In this document: piece after piece, positions 35,246 to 43,725 of the stretch | Numbering within the stretch: the stretch's first letter is position 1 | Layout: the number at the start of each line of letters is the position of its first letter | DNA from: Streptomyces fuscichromogenes | Lineage (GTDB): Bacteria; Actinomycetota; Actinomycetes; Streptomycetales; Streptomycetaceae | Reading direction: 5' to 3' | Length of the DNA: 64,000 nt | Assembly (NCBI RefSeq): GCF_014645815.1 | Contig: NZ_BMML01000003.1 | Span: forward strand, 516,236 to 580,235 | Notes under the pieces: generated by a model | The model's input: the letters and a program-made list of their open reading frames with translations, nothing else | What the model was told of the DNA's origin: nothing | Database searches by the model: none | Made by a program: the position numbers and the translations under genes

Positions 35246-35429
35246 GCTTCCCGCCGTCTCGCAGTCGTTGAGGGCGAACCTCACACAATGCGGACACAGG
35301 GAAAACAAAGAAAAGGCAAAAGGGGCGGGTCGGGCTGCAGCCTTCCAGGTCACGGACACGCGGTCGCCGATGTACACCTGGGCCGGTGACCCGCTCCGCC
35401 GCGCAGTCCACAGATTTCGGCGCCCCGGC

Positions 35430-36224
35430 TCAACGGCCGTCGTACACGCTCGGCCATTGATTGCGGAACTTCGGTTCCCGTTTCTCGGCGAACGCGTGCG
35501 GGCCCTCCAGCAGGTCACCGGCGAGCAGAACGCGGTGTGCCACGGCCTCGTAGTGGCGCTGTTGTTCCGCCAGCAGGGCGTCCCGCCAGAACTTGATCGC
35601 CTGCTTGGTCCCCCAGACCGCGACCTGGGACTTGCGCGCGACCATCTCGGCCTTCTTCAGGGCGGTCTCCAGCAGCTTCTCCCGGGGGACCATCTGTTGC
35701 ACGAAGCCCAGCCGCTGTGCCTCCTCCGCGGTCAGCCGCCCGCCCGTGAGTAGCATGTCCATGACTGTCCCGATGGGGAGGAGCCGGGGCAGTATGTTCA
35801 CGGCGACACCGGCGAGAAAGCCGTGCTCCACCTCGAACGCGCCGAACCAGGCGTTCTCCGAGGCGATGCGGATGTCGCAGCTGATGCTGATCTCCAGGCC
35901 TGCGGCGACCGCCAGCCCGTTCACCGCCGCGATCGTGACCTTCTCGCACGCGGCCAGTCCGGCGATGTCGGGATCACGGGAGACCGGCACCGCGGAGCCC
36001 CCTTCGGTCCGTGCGGCCATCTCCTTCAGGTCGGCCCCGGCGCTGAAGGCCTTGTCGCCGGCCCCGGTGATGACGGCGACGTACTGGTCGGGATCCCTCT
36101 GGAACTCCGCCAGTCCGGCCACGAGGTCGGCCATGACCGTCCCGCCGAGGGAGTTCATGCGCTCGGGACGGTTGATGGTGAACACGGTGGTGTGGCCGTG
36201 CTTTTCGACGAGCAGGTCAGCCAT
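35430..36224 (-). CDS. Enoyl-CoA hydratase/isomerase (crotonase family)
   Basis: A 264-residue crotonase. The oxyanion-hole segments are AFSAGADLKEMA (about 59-70) and NGLAVAAGLEISISCD (about 101-116), and one of the usual acidic catalytic positions lies in FGAFEVEHGF. It would hydrate the enoyl-CoA made by the acyl-CoA dehydrogenases encoded nearby. Its start overlaps the end of the upstream flavoprotein gene by eight bases, so the two form an operon read leftward from the regulated promoter near 37.95 kb. Confidence 0.92.
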   Translation of the reverse strand: MADLLVEKHGHTTVFTINRPERMNSLGGTVMADLVAGLAEFQRDPDQYVAVITGAGDKAFSAGADLKEMAARTEGGSAVPVSRDPDIAGLAACEKVTIAAVNGLAVAAGLEISISCDIRIASENAWFGAFEVEHGFLAGVAVNILPRLLPIGTVMDMLLTGGRLTAEEAQRLGFVQQMVPREKLLETALKKAEMVARKSQVAVWGTKQAIKFWRDALLAEQQRHYEAVAHRVLLAGDLLEGPHAFAEKREPKFRNQWPSVYDGR

Positions 36225-37905
36225 GGGTGCCCCCAGAGGTCTGCGACGCGGAGTCGTTCGCGGCGATGTAGGAGAAGACGGCCGAGTTGCCGATGCTCGC
36301 GCCTGCTCCCGGGTACGTCCGCCCCATCACGCTCGCCGTGCAGTTGCCCGCTGCGTAGAGACCCGGGATGGGGTGGCCGTCGATGTCGAGGACCCGGGCG
36401 CGCTCGTCGCAGACCATGCCACCGACCGTTCCCACGTCGCCGGGGTAGATCGGCACTGCGAAGAAGGGCGGCTTGTCGATCGGCCCCAGGCACGGATTCG
36501 GCCGATGGGTGAAGTCCCCCTGGTAGCACTCGTGGGCGCCCTCGCCGCGCTGGAAGTCCTCGTCGACGCCGGCTGCGGCGAACCGGTTGAACCGCGCGAC
36601 CGTCGCCGTCAGTTCGGCGCTCGGCAGTCCGCACGCCGTCGCGAGGTCCTCCAGCGTCTCGCCGCGTTTCAGGAAGCCGCTGAGCAGCCACTCTTCGGGT
36701 GTGCGACCGGGCATCGAACCGGCGAACATGTATCGCGACCGGTGCCGGGAGTCGATCACCAGCCACGACGGCACGCCGGCCCCGGTCTCTTCGTGATGTC
36801 GGTACATGAGCCGGCCGGCCTCCATGTAGGCGACCGACTCGTTGAAGTACCGGCGTCCCTTCGCATCGACGATGATGGCGCCGGGTTTGCCGCGCTCACC
36901 GTTGAACAGTGCGGGTCTGCTGTCCGGCATGATGACGGTGGGGATCCAGATCGCCTCGTCCAACGTCGCCGTCGCCGCACCGTGCCGCATTGCGGCCCGG
37001 ACGGCATCCCCGGTGTCACCGGGGTTGGCGGAGGTCCATGTCCCGTCGTTGGGCTGCCGCGAGAACTTTTCGCGCATCTCCTTGTTCCGTGCGAATCCGC
37101 CTGCCGCGAGGAGTACTCCGTCGCGGGCGCGTACCCGGAGTGTGCGGCCCCTCCTGTGCACCAGAGCTCCGGTCACCTGACCGTCTTCGACGATGAGGTC
37201 CTCGAAGGCGGACTCGGTCCATACCGGTACGTTGCGCTCTATCAGAGGCTCCAGGATCTGGCCGATCAGGGATGCTCCGTTGGTCACCAGCTTCTGTCGG
37301 CGCAGCCGCCCGCCTGCCGTGCGCGCCGCGACCCGGACCGCTGTCGCCAGAGCCCTCCGGCTGCGCCGCAACAGCACGATGGTGGCGACCTCGGCTGTGA
37401 ACAACGCCAGATCGCCTGCCGCGGACGGCCGCAGGAACCGCTGCCACGGACCGAGGCGGTTCGCGTCGTAGGCCGTGCACTCCAGGGAACGTCCCCTGGC
37501 CATACCTCCGTCGACACCCCTGACCCCCGCGTAGTAGTCGCTGTAGCCGTCGCAGTGACGGAACGCCACACCCTCCCGCCGGAGGAACTCCACCATGTCG
37601 CAGCCCGAGGACACGTAGGCGCGGCGTCGTGCGAGCGTGGATCCGGCCTCGGGTTCTCCCACGACGTCGGCGAGGTAGGCGAGGGCCTGTTCAGCCGAGT
37701 CCGCCATGCCGGCGCGGGGCAGCAGGGGATTGGCCGGGATCCACAGCACGCCGCCGGACATGCCGGTCGAACCGCCGATGAACTCGGATTTCTCGACGAC
37801 GAGGGCCTGCCGGCCGAGAGCGGCAGCCCGTAGTGCGCCGACCAGTCCGCCGCCGCTGCCGACCACCAGGAAGTCGGTGACATGGTCCCAGTCAGTCATG
37901 CCCAT
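36217..37905 (-). CDS. 3-ketosteroid-delta1-dehydrogenase-like FAD-binding oxidoreductase
   Basis: A 562-residue flavoprotein of the fumarate reductase/KstD family. The FAD dinucleotide site is DFLVVGSGGGLVGALRAA near the N terminus, followed by EKSEFIGGSTGMSGG. The C-terminal block PPFFAVPIYPGDVGTVGGMV includes the tyrosine and glycine typical of KstD enzymes, and GLYAAGNCTASVMGRTYPGAG closes the FAD domain. The ATG at 37905 has GAAGGG nine bases upstream; an in-frame ATG at 37953 abuts the operator and would give a nearly leaderless product. It may desaturate a cyclic 3-oxo substrate; this family also acts on other ring ketones, so steroid use is a guess. Confidence 0.88.
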   Translation of the reverse strand: MGMTDWDHVTDFLVVGSGGGLVGALRAAALGRQALVVEKSEFIGGSTGMSGGVLWIPANPLLPRAGMADSAEQALAYLADVVGEPEAGSTLARRRAYVSSGCDMVEFLRREGVAFRHCDGYSDYYAGVRGVDGGMARGRSLECTAYDANRLGPWQRFLRPSAAGDLALFTAEVATIVLLRRSRRALATAVRVAARTAGGRLRRQKLVTNGASLIGQILEPLIERNVPVWTESAFEDLIVEDGQVTGALVHRRGRTLRVRARDGVLLAAGGFARNKEMREKFSRQPNDGTWTSANPGDTGDAVRAAMRHGAATATLDEAIWIPTVIMPDSRPALFNGERGKPGAIIVDAKGRRYFNESVAYMEAGRLMYRHHEETGAGVPSWLVIDSRHRSRYMFAGSMPGRTPEEWLLSGFLKRGETLEDLATACGLPSAELTATVARFNRFAAAGVDEDFQRGEGAHECYQGDFTHRPNPCLGPIDKPPFFAVPIYPGDVGTVGGMVCDERARVLDIDGHPIPGLYAAGNCTASVMGRTYPGAGASIGNSAVFSYIAANDSASQTSGGTHG

Positions 37906-37948
37906 CCGATCCAGCCCTTCGACCGGCTCCCGAGGATCCACAGAAGAT

Positions 37949-38002
37949 TCCATGTTTCTAAAAGTCTCATGGATGTTAGTCGTGGGATTCCCGTCTGGTC
38001 AA
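37949..38002 (-). promoter_or_regulatory. Promoter with overlapping operator for the flavoprotein/hydratase operon
   Basis: On the minus strand TTGACC (plus 37997-38002), an 18-base spacer and TAACAT (37973-37978) are followed after three bases by TGAGACTTTTAGAAA (37955-37969), one base and ATGGAA. Spacing and sequence repeat those at 3152-3206 almost exactly, although the operons are nearly 35 kb apart and encode unrelated proteins. This is strong evidence for one transcription factor controlling both. Confidence 0.7.
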
Positions 38003-38147
38003 GGTCAAGTCGCGGGCTGACGCGGGTGGCCCATGCGAGGCCGTCACCTTGTGATCGCGCCCCGCTCCGCGGTTCGTTGGATGTGGGGAAGTGTCGAGTG
38101 ATGCTGGGGCAACCCGTGTCCGGCGGGTTGCGGCGTGAGCAAATCCG

Positions 38148-38170
38148 ATGACATATTTAAGAACATGGAA
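38148..38170 (+). promoter_or_regulatory. Third, weaker operator copy at the acyl-CoA dehydrogenase start
   Basis: ATGACATATTTAAGAA followed by CATGGAA matches the operator at 37949-37971 (minus strand) at 18 of 23 positions. It overlaps the probable start of the acyl-CoA dehydrogenase gene, in the direction divergent from the flavoprotein operon. No TTGACC box lies at the expected distance, so the promoter itself is not certain. Confidence 0.4.
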
Positions 38171-39205
38171 GGTTTTGAGCTTCGGCGTCAGGACTTCTCT
38201 CTGAACGCCGAACAACTGGCGGTGCGGGAGGCGTTCGGCGACTTCTTCCGCAAGGAGTGCCGCCCTTCGGTGGTCCGTGAAGCGGAACCGCTCGGCTTCG
38301 ACACGGGCCTGTGGCGACGGCTGCTCGACATGGGAGCGGCCGCCATGGCGCTGCCCGAGACCGTCGGCGGTCACGGTGCGACGCTCGTTGACCTGGCGCT
38401 GGTCGCCGAGGAACAGGGACGGACAGTCGCGCCTGTGCCCCTCGTCGCGCACACGGTGGCCACACGACTCCTGGCCCGCGCCGGTGCGCCGGGGGACGTC
38501 CTCGCAGCGGCCGCGAGCGGTGAGCGGTTGGTGACGCTCGCGCTGCAGCCCGCGGCGGTCGGCAGGCGGCAGTTGTTGCCAGAGGGAGCGATCGCCCGGG
38601 ACGTCGTGGCGTGGACTCCGAAGGGACTGGCTCTGTACTCCGCCGGACGCCCGGGTACGCACCTGCGGAACCAGGGTTCGACAGCACTGGCCTGGTGGGA
38701 CCCCGGTGCGGCGGACAAGCGCGTCGAACTGATCACCGGACCTGAAGCCTTCGCCCTGTTCGGAACCGCGGTGGCCGAATGGAAGCTGCTCACCGCCGCG
38801 GCTCTGGTCGGCATCGCGGACTCCGCACTGTCCCTGGGGGTGGAGTTCGCCAAGACCCGGCGCACGCTGGGGGTTCCGATCGGCAGCCTTCAGGGTGTGT
38901 CCTTTCCGCTCGCCGACGTGGCCACGGCGGTGGCCGGTGCACGCAATCTGGTGTGGAAGGCTGCCTGGTTCGCCGAGTACGAGCCCGCGTCGCGGCCGGA
39001 ACTCCCCTTGGCCGCCTTCGACTGCGCCGCACGCACCGCCACCGACGCGACCCGCGTCTCGGTGCATGTGCAGGGCGGGCTGGGGTTCACCGTCGAGGCG
39101 GACATCAGTCTGTTCTTCCTCCGCGCCAAGGGCTGGAGCGCACTCGGCGGCGATCCCGGCGAGGACCGAAAGAGGATCGCGTCCGCCCGGTTGCGCGTGG
39201 TCTGA
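38165..39205 (+). CDS. Acyl-CoA dehydrogenase, small partner subunit
   Basis: A 346-residue acyl-CoA dehydrogenase chain with a shortened middle domain that lacks the usual SEPxxGSD block. The C-terminal domain is recognisable: FAKTRRTLGVPIGSLQGVSF, then VHVQGGLGFTVEADISLFFLRAK. The start is unclear: ATG 38165 has no good ribosome-binding site, and a GTG at 38135 is in frame. It precedes a full-length dehydrogenase gene by 22 bases, and the pair should form a heteromeric enzyme like the pair at 9527-11637. Confidence 0.85.
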   Translation: MEGFELRRQDFSLNAEQLAVREAFGDFFRKECRPSVVREAEPLGFDTGLWRRLLDMGAAAMALPETVGGHGATLVDLALVAEEQGRTVAPVPLVAHTVATRLLARAGAPGDVLAAAASGERLVTLALQPAAVGRRQLLPEGAIARDVVAWTPKGLALYSAGRPGTHLRNQGSTALAWWDPGAADKRVELITGPEAFALFGTAVAEWKLLTAAALVGIADSALSLGVEFAKTRRTLGVPIGSLQGVSFPLADVATAVAGARNLVWKAAWFAEYEPASRPELPLAAFDCAARTATDATRVSVHVQGGLGFTVEADISLFFLRAKGWSALGGDPGEDRKRIASARLRVV

Positions 39206-39227
39206 AACTCCGAGAGAGGGCAGGACG

Positions 39228-40424
39228 ATGGACTTCAGCACCGTCGAGCTCGCGCCCGAGCAGTCGGCGTTCCTGGAGGAGGTCCGTGACTTCCTCGACG
39301 AGGTCATGATCCCTGGGGTGCACGAGCACGAGCGGTCCACCGGCGACGGGTTTCACGAGGAGGTGCATCGGGCCCTCGGTGCCCGGGGCTGGCTGTTCCC
39401 CTCCTGGCCGACCGAGGAGGGAGGCGCCGGCCTGGACCCGGTCCGCCGTCGCATCCTCGCACTGGAGCTGGAGCGGTACCGGGTCCCGCACGTCACACTG
39501 AGCACCACCGCACTGGTGTGGGCGGCCGTCGCCCGGTTCGCGGAACCCGCCCTGGCAGCTGAACTCAAACCCGGGGTGGCGGCGGGCGGCGTCCGCTTCT
39601 GCCTCGGCTACAGCGACCCGGAGGGCGGTTCGGACATCGCCGCCACGTACCTGCGTGCCGTCAGGGAGGGCGAGGACTGGATTCTCAACGGCGCGAAGAT
39701 GTTCACCACGGGCGCGCACAACTGCCAGTACACCTTCCTCGTCACCCGCACCGACGCGAGCGCGCCCAAGCACAAGGGCCTCACCATGTTCCTCGTCCCG
39801 TTGGCCCTGCCGGGCGTGGAGATACAGGCGATCCGAACCTACGGGGGTGAGCGGACCAACGCCGTCTACTACACGGACGTCCGGGTGCCCGACCGCTACC
39901 GCCTGGGCGAAGTGAACGAGGGGTGGGGTGTGCTGCGCGGGCCGCTCGACGCGGAACACGGCGCGGGAAGGGAGACGGACGGTCTCTCGGATGTGTGCCA
40001 GGGCCGGGTGTTCCTCTGGGAGTTCGAGCGTGCGCTTGAAGCCACGATCGGCTGGGCGAGGCGGTCGGTGCGTCCGGACGGCACACCGGTCGCCGACGAT
40101 CCCGCATTCCTGGATCGGCTGGGGCGGCAGATCGTCGAGTTGGAGGCCGCCGTCGTCACCCCCGGCCCCATGGGCCGGATCAAAGGGTCGCTCACGCTCA
40201 TCGAAGGCGTGGCCGAACTCGTGGACCTGGTGGGTCCCGAGGCGCTGCTGGCGTACTCCGCCGACGGGGCGCCGGCGGCGGGAGAACTGGACTTCGCCCA
40301 CCGCTGGGCCCAGGGCACGGCCACCTACGGCGGAACGATCGAGGTGTTCAAGAACATCGTCGCCCAGCATGTGCTCGGACTCCCGCGGGCGACGTACCCG
40401 GGCAGTAAGGCTCTGGTGCGCTGA
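39228..40424 (+). CDS. Acyl-CoA dehydrogenase, FAD-motif subunit
   Basis: A 398-residue acyl-CoA dehydrogenase. Diagnostic segments are GYSDPEGGSDIAATYLRAV near residue 126, ILNGAKMFTTGAHNC after it, and the C-terminal TYGGTIEVFKNIVAQHVLGLPR. GAGAGAGGG lies upstream of the ATG. It pairs with the smaller preceding subunit. Two such heteromeric dehydrogenases in one regulon suggest a bulky side chain or ring acid needing more than one beta-oxidation-like round. Confidence 0.9.
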   Translation: MDFSTVELAPEQSAFLEEVRDFLDEVMIPGVHEHERSTGDGFHEEVHRALGARGWLFPSWPTEEGGAGLDPVRRRILALELERYRVPHVTLSTTALVWAAVARFAEPALAAELKPGVAAGGVRFCLGYSDPEGGSDIAATYLRAVREGEDWILNGAKMFTTGAHNCQYTFLVTRTDASAPKHKGLTMFLVPLALPGVEIQAIRTYGGERTNAVYYTDVRVPDRYRLGEVNEGWGVLRGPLDAEHGAGRETDGLSDVCQGRVFLWEFERALEATIGWARRSVRPDGTPVADDPAFLDRLGRQIVELEAAVVTPGPMGRIKGSLTLIEGVAELVDLVGPEALLAYSADGAPAAGELDFAHRWAQGTATYGGTIEVFKNIVAQHVLGLPRATYPGSKALVR

Positions 40425-40515
40425 TGCGGTCCTGCCACGCCGCGCAGCGAGACAAATGCTCTCATTGATATAAAAAATCTGGTATCGCGCTGGGACGAGC
40501 CGTACGGAGCGCCGC

Positions 40516-41385
40516 ATGAGACTGGCCCTGCACCTGAATGACTACACACACCTCGGCAGGCCGAAGGAGATGGGTCCGGCGCTCGCCCGCATCGCCCGCA
40601 CCGCCGAAGACGTCGGATTCGCCCGGCTGAGCGCGACCGACCACTTCTGGCAGATCAGCCAGCTGGGTGAGGAGGACGAGCCGATGCTGGAGGTGTACTC
40701 GGTGTTGGCCTTTCTCGCTGGGCACACCTCGACCATCGAACTACAGGCGCTCGTCACGGCCGCGACCTACCGCGCACCCGGTCTGCTCGGCAAGACCGTC
40801 ACGACCCTGGACGTCCTCTCCGGCGGCCGCGCCCTGCTGGGCATCGGTACGGGGTGGAACGAGCAGGAGGCGACGGGGCTCGGACTTCCCTTCGACGGCC
40901 ACGACGGCCGCTACGAGCGGCTTGAGGAGACACTCCGGATCTGCCTGCAGATGTGGAGCGGCAGTGACGCGGCCTTCGAGGATCAGCACTACCGGTTGGG
41001 CAGCACGCTCAGCGTGCCGCGGCCCGTCTCCGACCCACGCCCGCGGATCGTCGTCGGCGGTGGTGGCGAACTGAGGACGCTCAAACTGGCTGCGAAGTAC
41101 GCCGACGCGATGAACGTGTGGGGCGGCCCGGAAGCGGGCCAGAAGATCACGCGGCTTCGCGAGCGATGCGAGGAAGTGGGAAGAGACCACACGGAGATCG
41201 AGAAGACCGCCCTGTGGCCTCTGGACGCGGAAGGCCCCCAGGGCACGGACCGGCTGCTGCAGGAGTTGCGCCGCCTGCACGACCTCGGGTTCAGCACGGT
41301 GTACGGCGCCGTGCCCGGCATCCGCTCCGCAGCGCAACTGGAGGTCATCGGTTCGAAGGTGATCCCCGAGACCAGCAGTTGGTGA
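40516..41385 (+). CDS. F420-dependent luciferase-like oxidoreductase
   Basis: A 289-residue luciferase-like monooxygenase-family TIM barrel, of the group annotated as F420-dependent. ARLSATDHFWQIS, LDVLSGGRALLGIGTGWNEQE and PRPRIVVGGGGELRTLKLAAKYADAMNVW are characteristic. It lies between the dehydrogenase pair and the amidohydrolase gene on the same strand. An AT-rich block at 40463-40485 just upstream might hold a promoter. It would reduce or oxidise an intermediate of the pathway using reduced F420 or a flavin. Confidence 0.88.
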   Translation: MRLALHLNDYTHLGRPKEMGPALARIARTAEDVGFARLSATDHFWQISQLGEEDEPMLEVYSVLAFLAGHTSTIELQALVTAATYRAPGLLGKTVTTLDVLSGGRALLGIGTGWNEQEATGLGLPFDGHDGRYERLEETLRICLQMWSGSDAAFEDQHYRLGSTLSVPRPVSDPRPRIVVGGGGELRTLKLAAKYADAMNVWGGPEAGQKITRLRERCEEVGRDHTEIEKTALWPLDAEGPQGTDRLLQELRRLHDLGFSTVYGAVPGIRSAAQLEVIGSKVIPETSSW

Positions 41386-41465
41386 CTCCTGCCGGCCGGT
41401 CCGGCTGTGCCGCCCCATCGAGAAGGATCCACGATCGAGAAGGATCCGCGTAGGAAGGATTCGGC

Positions 41466-42725
41466 ATGAACCTCCAAGACATGATCTTGGTGAGCATCGA
41501 CGACCATGTGGTCGAACCCCCGGACATGTTCCGCAACCACGTGCCGGAGAAATACCGGGACCTGGCGCCGAAGAGCATCGTCGACGAGAACGGCTTCGAG
41601 AAGTGGTGGTTCCAGGGGAACGCCATGGGCACCGTCGGCCTCAACGCCGTAGTGGGATGGCCGAACGAGGAATGGGGCCTCAATCCCTCGACCTTCGCGG
41701 AGATGCGCCCCGCCTGCTACGACGTCCACCAGCGGGTCCGCGACATGAACCGCAACGGGATCCTGGCGTCGATGTGCTTCCCGTCGTTCGCCGGCTTCAG
41801 CGCCAAGTTCTTTCAGCAGGCGAAGGACAAGGATCTCTCGCTCGTCATGCTGAAGGCCTACAACGACTGGCACATCGACGAGTGGTGCGCGGCCTACCCG
41901 GGCCGGTTCATCCCGTGCGCCATCATGCCGGTGTGGGATCCGCAGGACCTGGTCCAGGAACTGCGGCGGGTTGCGGCCAAGGGCGCCAGGGCCGTCACCA
42001 TGCCGGAGCTGCCGCACCTCCAGGGACTGCCCAGCTACCACGACCTCGAATACTGGGGCCCGTTCTTCGAGACCGTGTCCGAGCTGGGCATCGTGATGTG
42101 CCTGCACATCGGGATGGGCTTCGCGGCCATCAACAGCGCCCCCGACGCGCCGATCGACAACATGATCATCCTGGCCACCCAGGTGTCGACCTTCGCCGCC
42201 CAGGACCTGCTGTGGGGCGGGGCCATGCACAAGTACCCCGACCTCAAGATCGCCTGGTCGGAGGCCGGGATCGGCTGGATCCCGTTCTACCTGGACCGGT
42301 GCGACCGCCACTACACCAACCAGCGGTGGCTCCGTCACGACTTCGGCGGGAAGTTGCCCAGTGAGACATTCCGTGATCACTCACTCGCCTGTTATGTCAC
42401 CGATCCCACGGCGCTCAAGGTCCGCCACGAGATCGGCATCGACAACATCGCATGGGAGTGCGACTACCCGCACTCGGACTCGATCTGGCCCAACGCGCCC
42501 GAGTTCGTGCTGAACGAACTGAACGGCGCCGGCGTCGGCGACGACGAGATGCACAAGATCCTCTGGCAGAACACCTGCCGGTTCTTCGGGCTCGATCCGT
42601 TCCAGCACATCTCCCGCCCCGCGGCCACCGTCGGTGCACTGCGTGCCCTGTCGCCCGACGTGGACACCACCGTCCGCTCCAAGCACGAGTGGCGCAAGTT
42701 GTACGAACTGAGCGGCGCATCGTGA
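41466..42725 (+). CDS. Amidohydrolase-family protein (ACMSD-like)
   Basis: A 419-residue metal-dependent hydrolase/decarboxylase of the amidohydrolase_2 group. The N-terminal SIDDHVVEPPDMF replaces the usual HxH metal pair by DDH, as in many members found near steroid and terpenoid genes. MCLHIGMG supplies a histidine and WECDYPHSDS the late aspartate. C-C bond hydrolysis or decarboxylation of a ring-cleavage product is the typical role. It closes the plus-strand set that begins at 38165. Confidence 0.87.
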   Translation: MNLQDMILVSIDDHVVEPPDMFRNHVPEKYRDLAPKSIVDENGFEKWWFQGNAMGTVGLNAVVGWPNEEWGLNPSTFAEMRPACYDVHQRVRDMNRNGILASMCFPSFAGFSAKFFQQAKDKDLSLVMLKAYNDWHIDEWCAAYPGRFIPCAIMPVWDPQDLVQELRRVAAKGARAVTMPELPHLQGLPSYHDLEYWGPFFETVSELGIVMCLHIGMGFAAINSAPDAPIDNMIILATQVSTFAAQDLLWGGAMHKYPDLKIAWSEAGIGWIPFYLDRCDRHYTNQRWLRHDFGGKLPSETFRDHSLACYVTDPTALKVRHEIGIDNIAWECDYPHSDSIWPNAPEFVLNELNGAGVGDDEMHKILWQNTCRFFGLDPFQHISRPAATVGALRALSPDVDTTVRSKHEWRKLYELSGAS

Positions 42726-42834
42726 CCGTTCACCGCACGACGGTCGCTCGCGTACGACGCCGCTCAGCACTCGGACCGTGGCGGCCGGTCTCGCGGGCCG
42801 GAGTTCTCGCGCGAATCAAGTAAGGAAGGGTGAG

Positions 42835-43155
42835 ATGCCGTTCTCATCATCCGCCGGCGACCGGACCGACCTGGTCGTCGAACTGGACCGACTCGACCGT
42901 GATGTCATCGCCCTGTTGAAGCGGCGTGTAGAGATGGCGATGGCGATGGACGCCACATCCTCGCCGACTGCGGTGGACGAGCACGAGTCGAGGGCCATGG
43001 ACCTGTACCGCGGCGAGTTCGGAGGCCCCGGCGAACTCCTCGCTCGCGCGGTACTCAACCTGTGCGGCATCAAGCGGCGGCCGCCCCAGCAGTTCCGGCA
43101 CTCCCTCCTGCCGAGAATGACCTCGGCAGGTCACCCGGATGCCACGCACGAGTGA
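42835..43155 (+). CDS. Small chorismate-mutase-like helical protein
   Basis: A 106-residue protein with AGGAAGGGTG before its ATG. The N-terminal helix DLVVELDRLDRDVIALLKRR resembles the first helix of AroQ-type chorismate mutases, which bind through an arginine and a lysine there. The remainder is short and less clear. It could be a stand-alone mutase or a decayed or repurposed relative. It follows the amidohydrolase gene by 109 bases and may belong to that operon. Confidence 0.5.
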   Translation: MPFSSSAGDRTDLVVELDRLDRDVIALLKRRVEMAMAMDATSSPTAVDEHESRAMDLYRGEFGGPGELLARAVLNLCGIKRRPPQQFRHSLLPRMTSAGHPDATHE

Positions 43156-43665
43156 AGTGACCCGTGGCGGCTGATGCGTTCAGGATCGCACGGGTCGGCT
43201 TCGCAGGCTTCGTGTGATCATTGCCGGTCGGCGGCGACCAGAGGGGCGAGCCGCAGGGAGGCCGGCTCGTCCTGGCAAGCCTGTTCTGCGGTGCTCGGGA
43301 ACGGCGACCGGGACTGTGCGGATGCCAAGGCCGGCCCGCAGCGGGGCAGCAGAGCGGCCGACCCCACAGCCAGGGTGCGAGTGCGCCCCCCTCCACCGGG
43401 TAGCGAGGGGCGACCTCAAGCCCCAGGCCGACGGCGTCGGACAGTTCGCCGAAGCCGTAGCCCGCGGTCGGTTCCTCTTGGAACCCCCGGGCAGGCAACT
43501 CATTGCCGACCTCCACGGAATCCAGCGGGAAGTGCCCGGCCATGGGGCAGGCGGGCCATGACGCGACCGGGTAACAGGTCGGCTGCTGACCATCGGGCGG
43601 AATCGACGCCACCCCGAAGTGCTCGGTGAGAACGGCGATCTTGCGTGGGTCGTCCGGGTGAACCG
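43156..43665. other. 510-bp intergenic stretch, possible regulator fragment
   Basis: No intact gene is visible. On the minus strand a long open phase contains DDPRKIAVLTEHFG, GNELPARGFQEEPTAGYGFG and LEVAPRYPVEGGALAPW, which is reminiscent of a LysR-type ligand-binding domain, but the DNA-binding part is absent. I regard it as a possible fragment only. Confidence 0.25.
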
Positions 43666-43702
43666 CAGTACGGTCGAACGGCTCTGCCGTTCGACCGTAC
43701 TG
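43666..43702 (-). terminator. Perfect 16-bp stem hairpin after the MFS gene
   Basis: CAGTACGGTCGAACGG (43666-43681) and CCGTTCGACCGTACTG (43687-43702) are exact complements separated by five bases. It lies 23 bases beyond the stop of the minus-strand exporter gene, which fits a factor-independent terminator without a clear T-run. An operator function is also possible given the perfect symmetry. Confidence 0.6.
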
Positions 43703-43725
43703 GGATTGCGGGGAGCGGGAAGTGG

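Noticed and set aside
40455..40490. Possible further copy of the catabolic operator before the F420-type oxidoreductase gene
   Set aside because: Only about 13 of 19 positions align, and only with a gap and in reverse orientation, which is within chance for an AT-rich patch.
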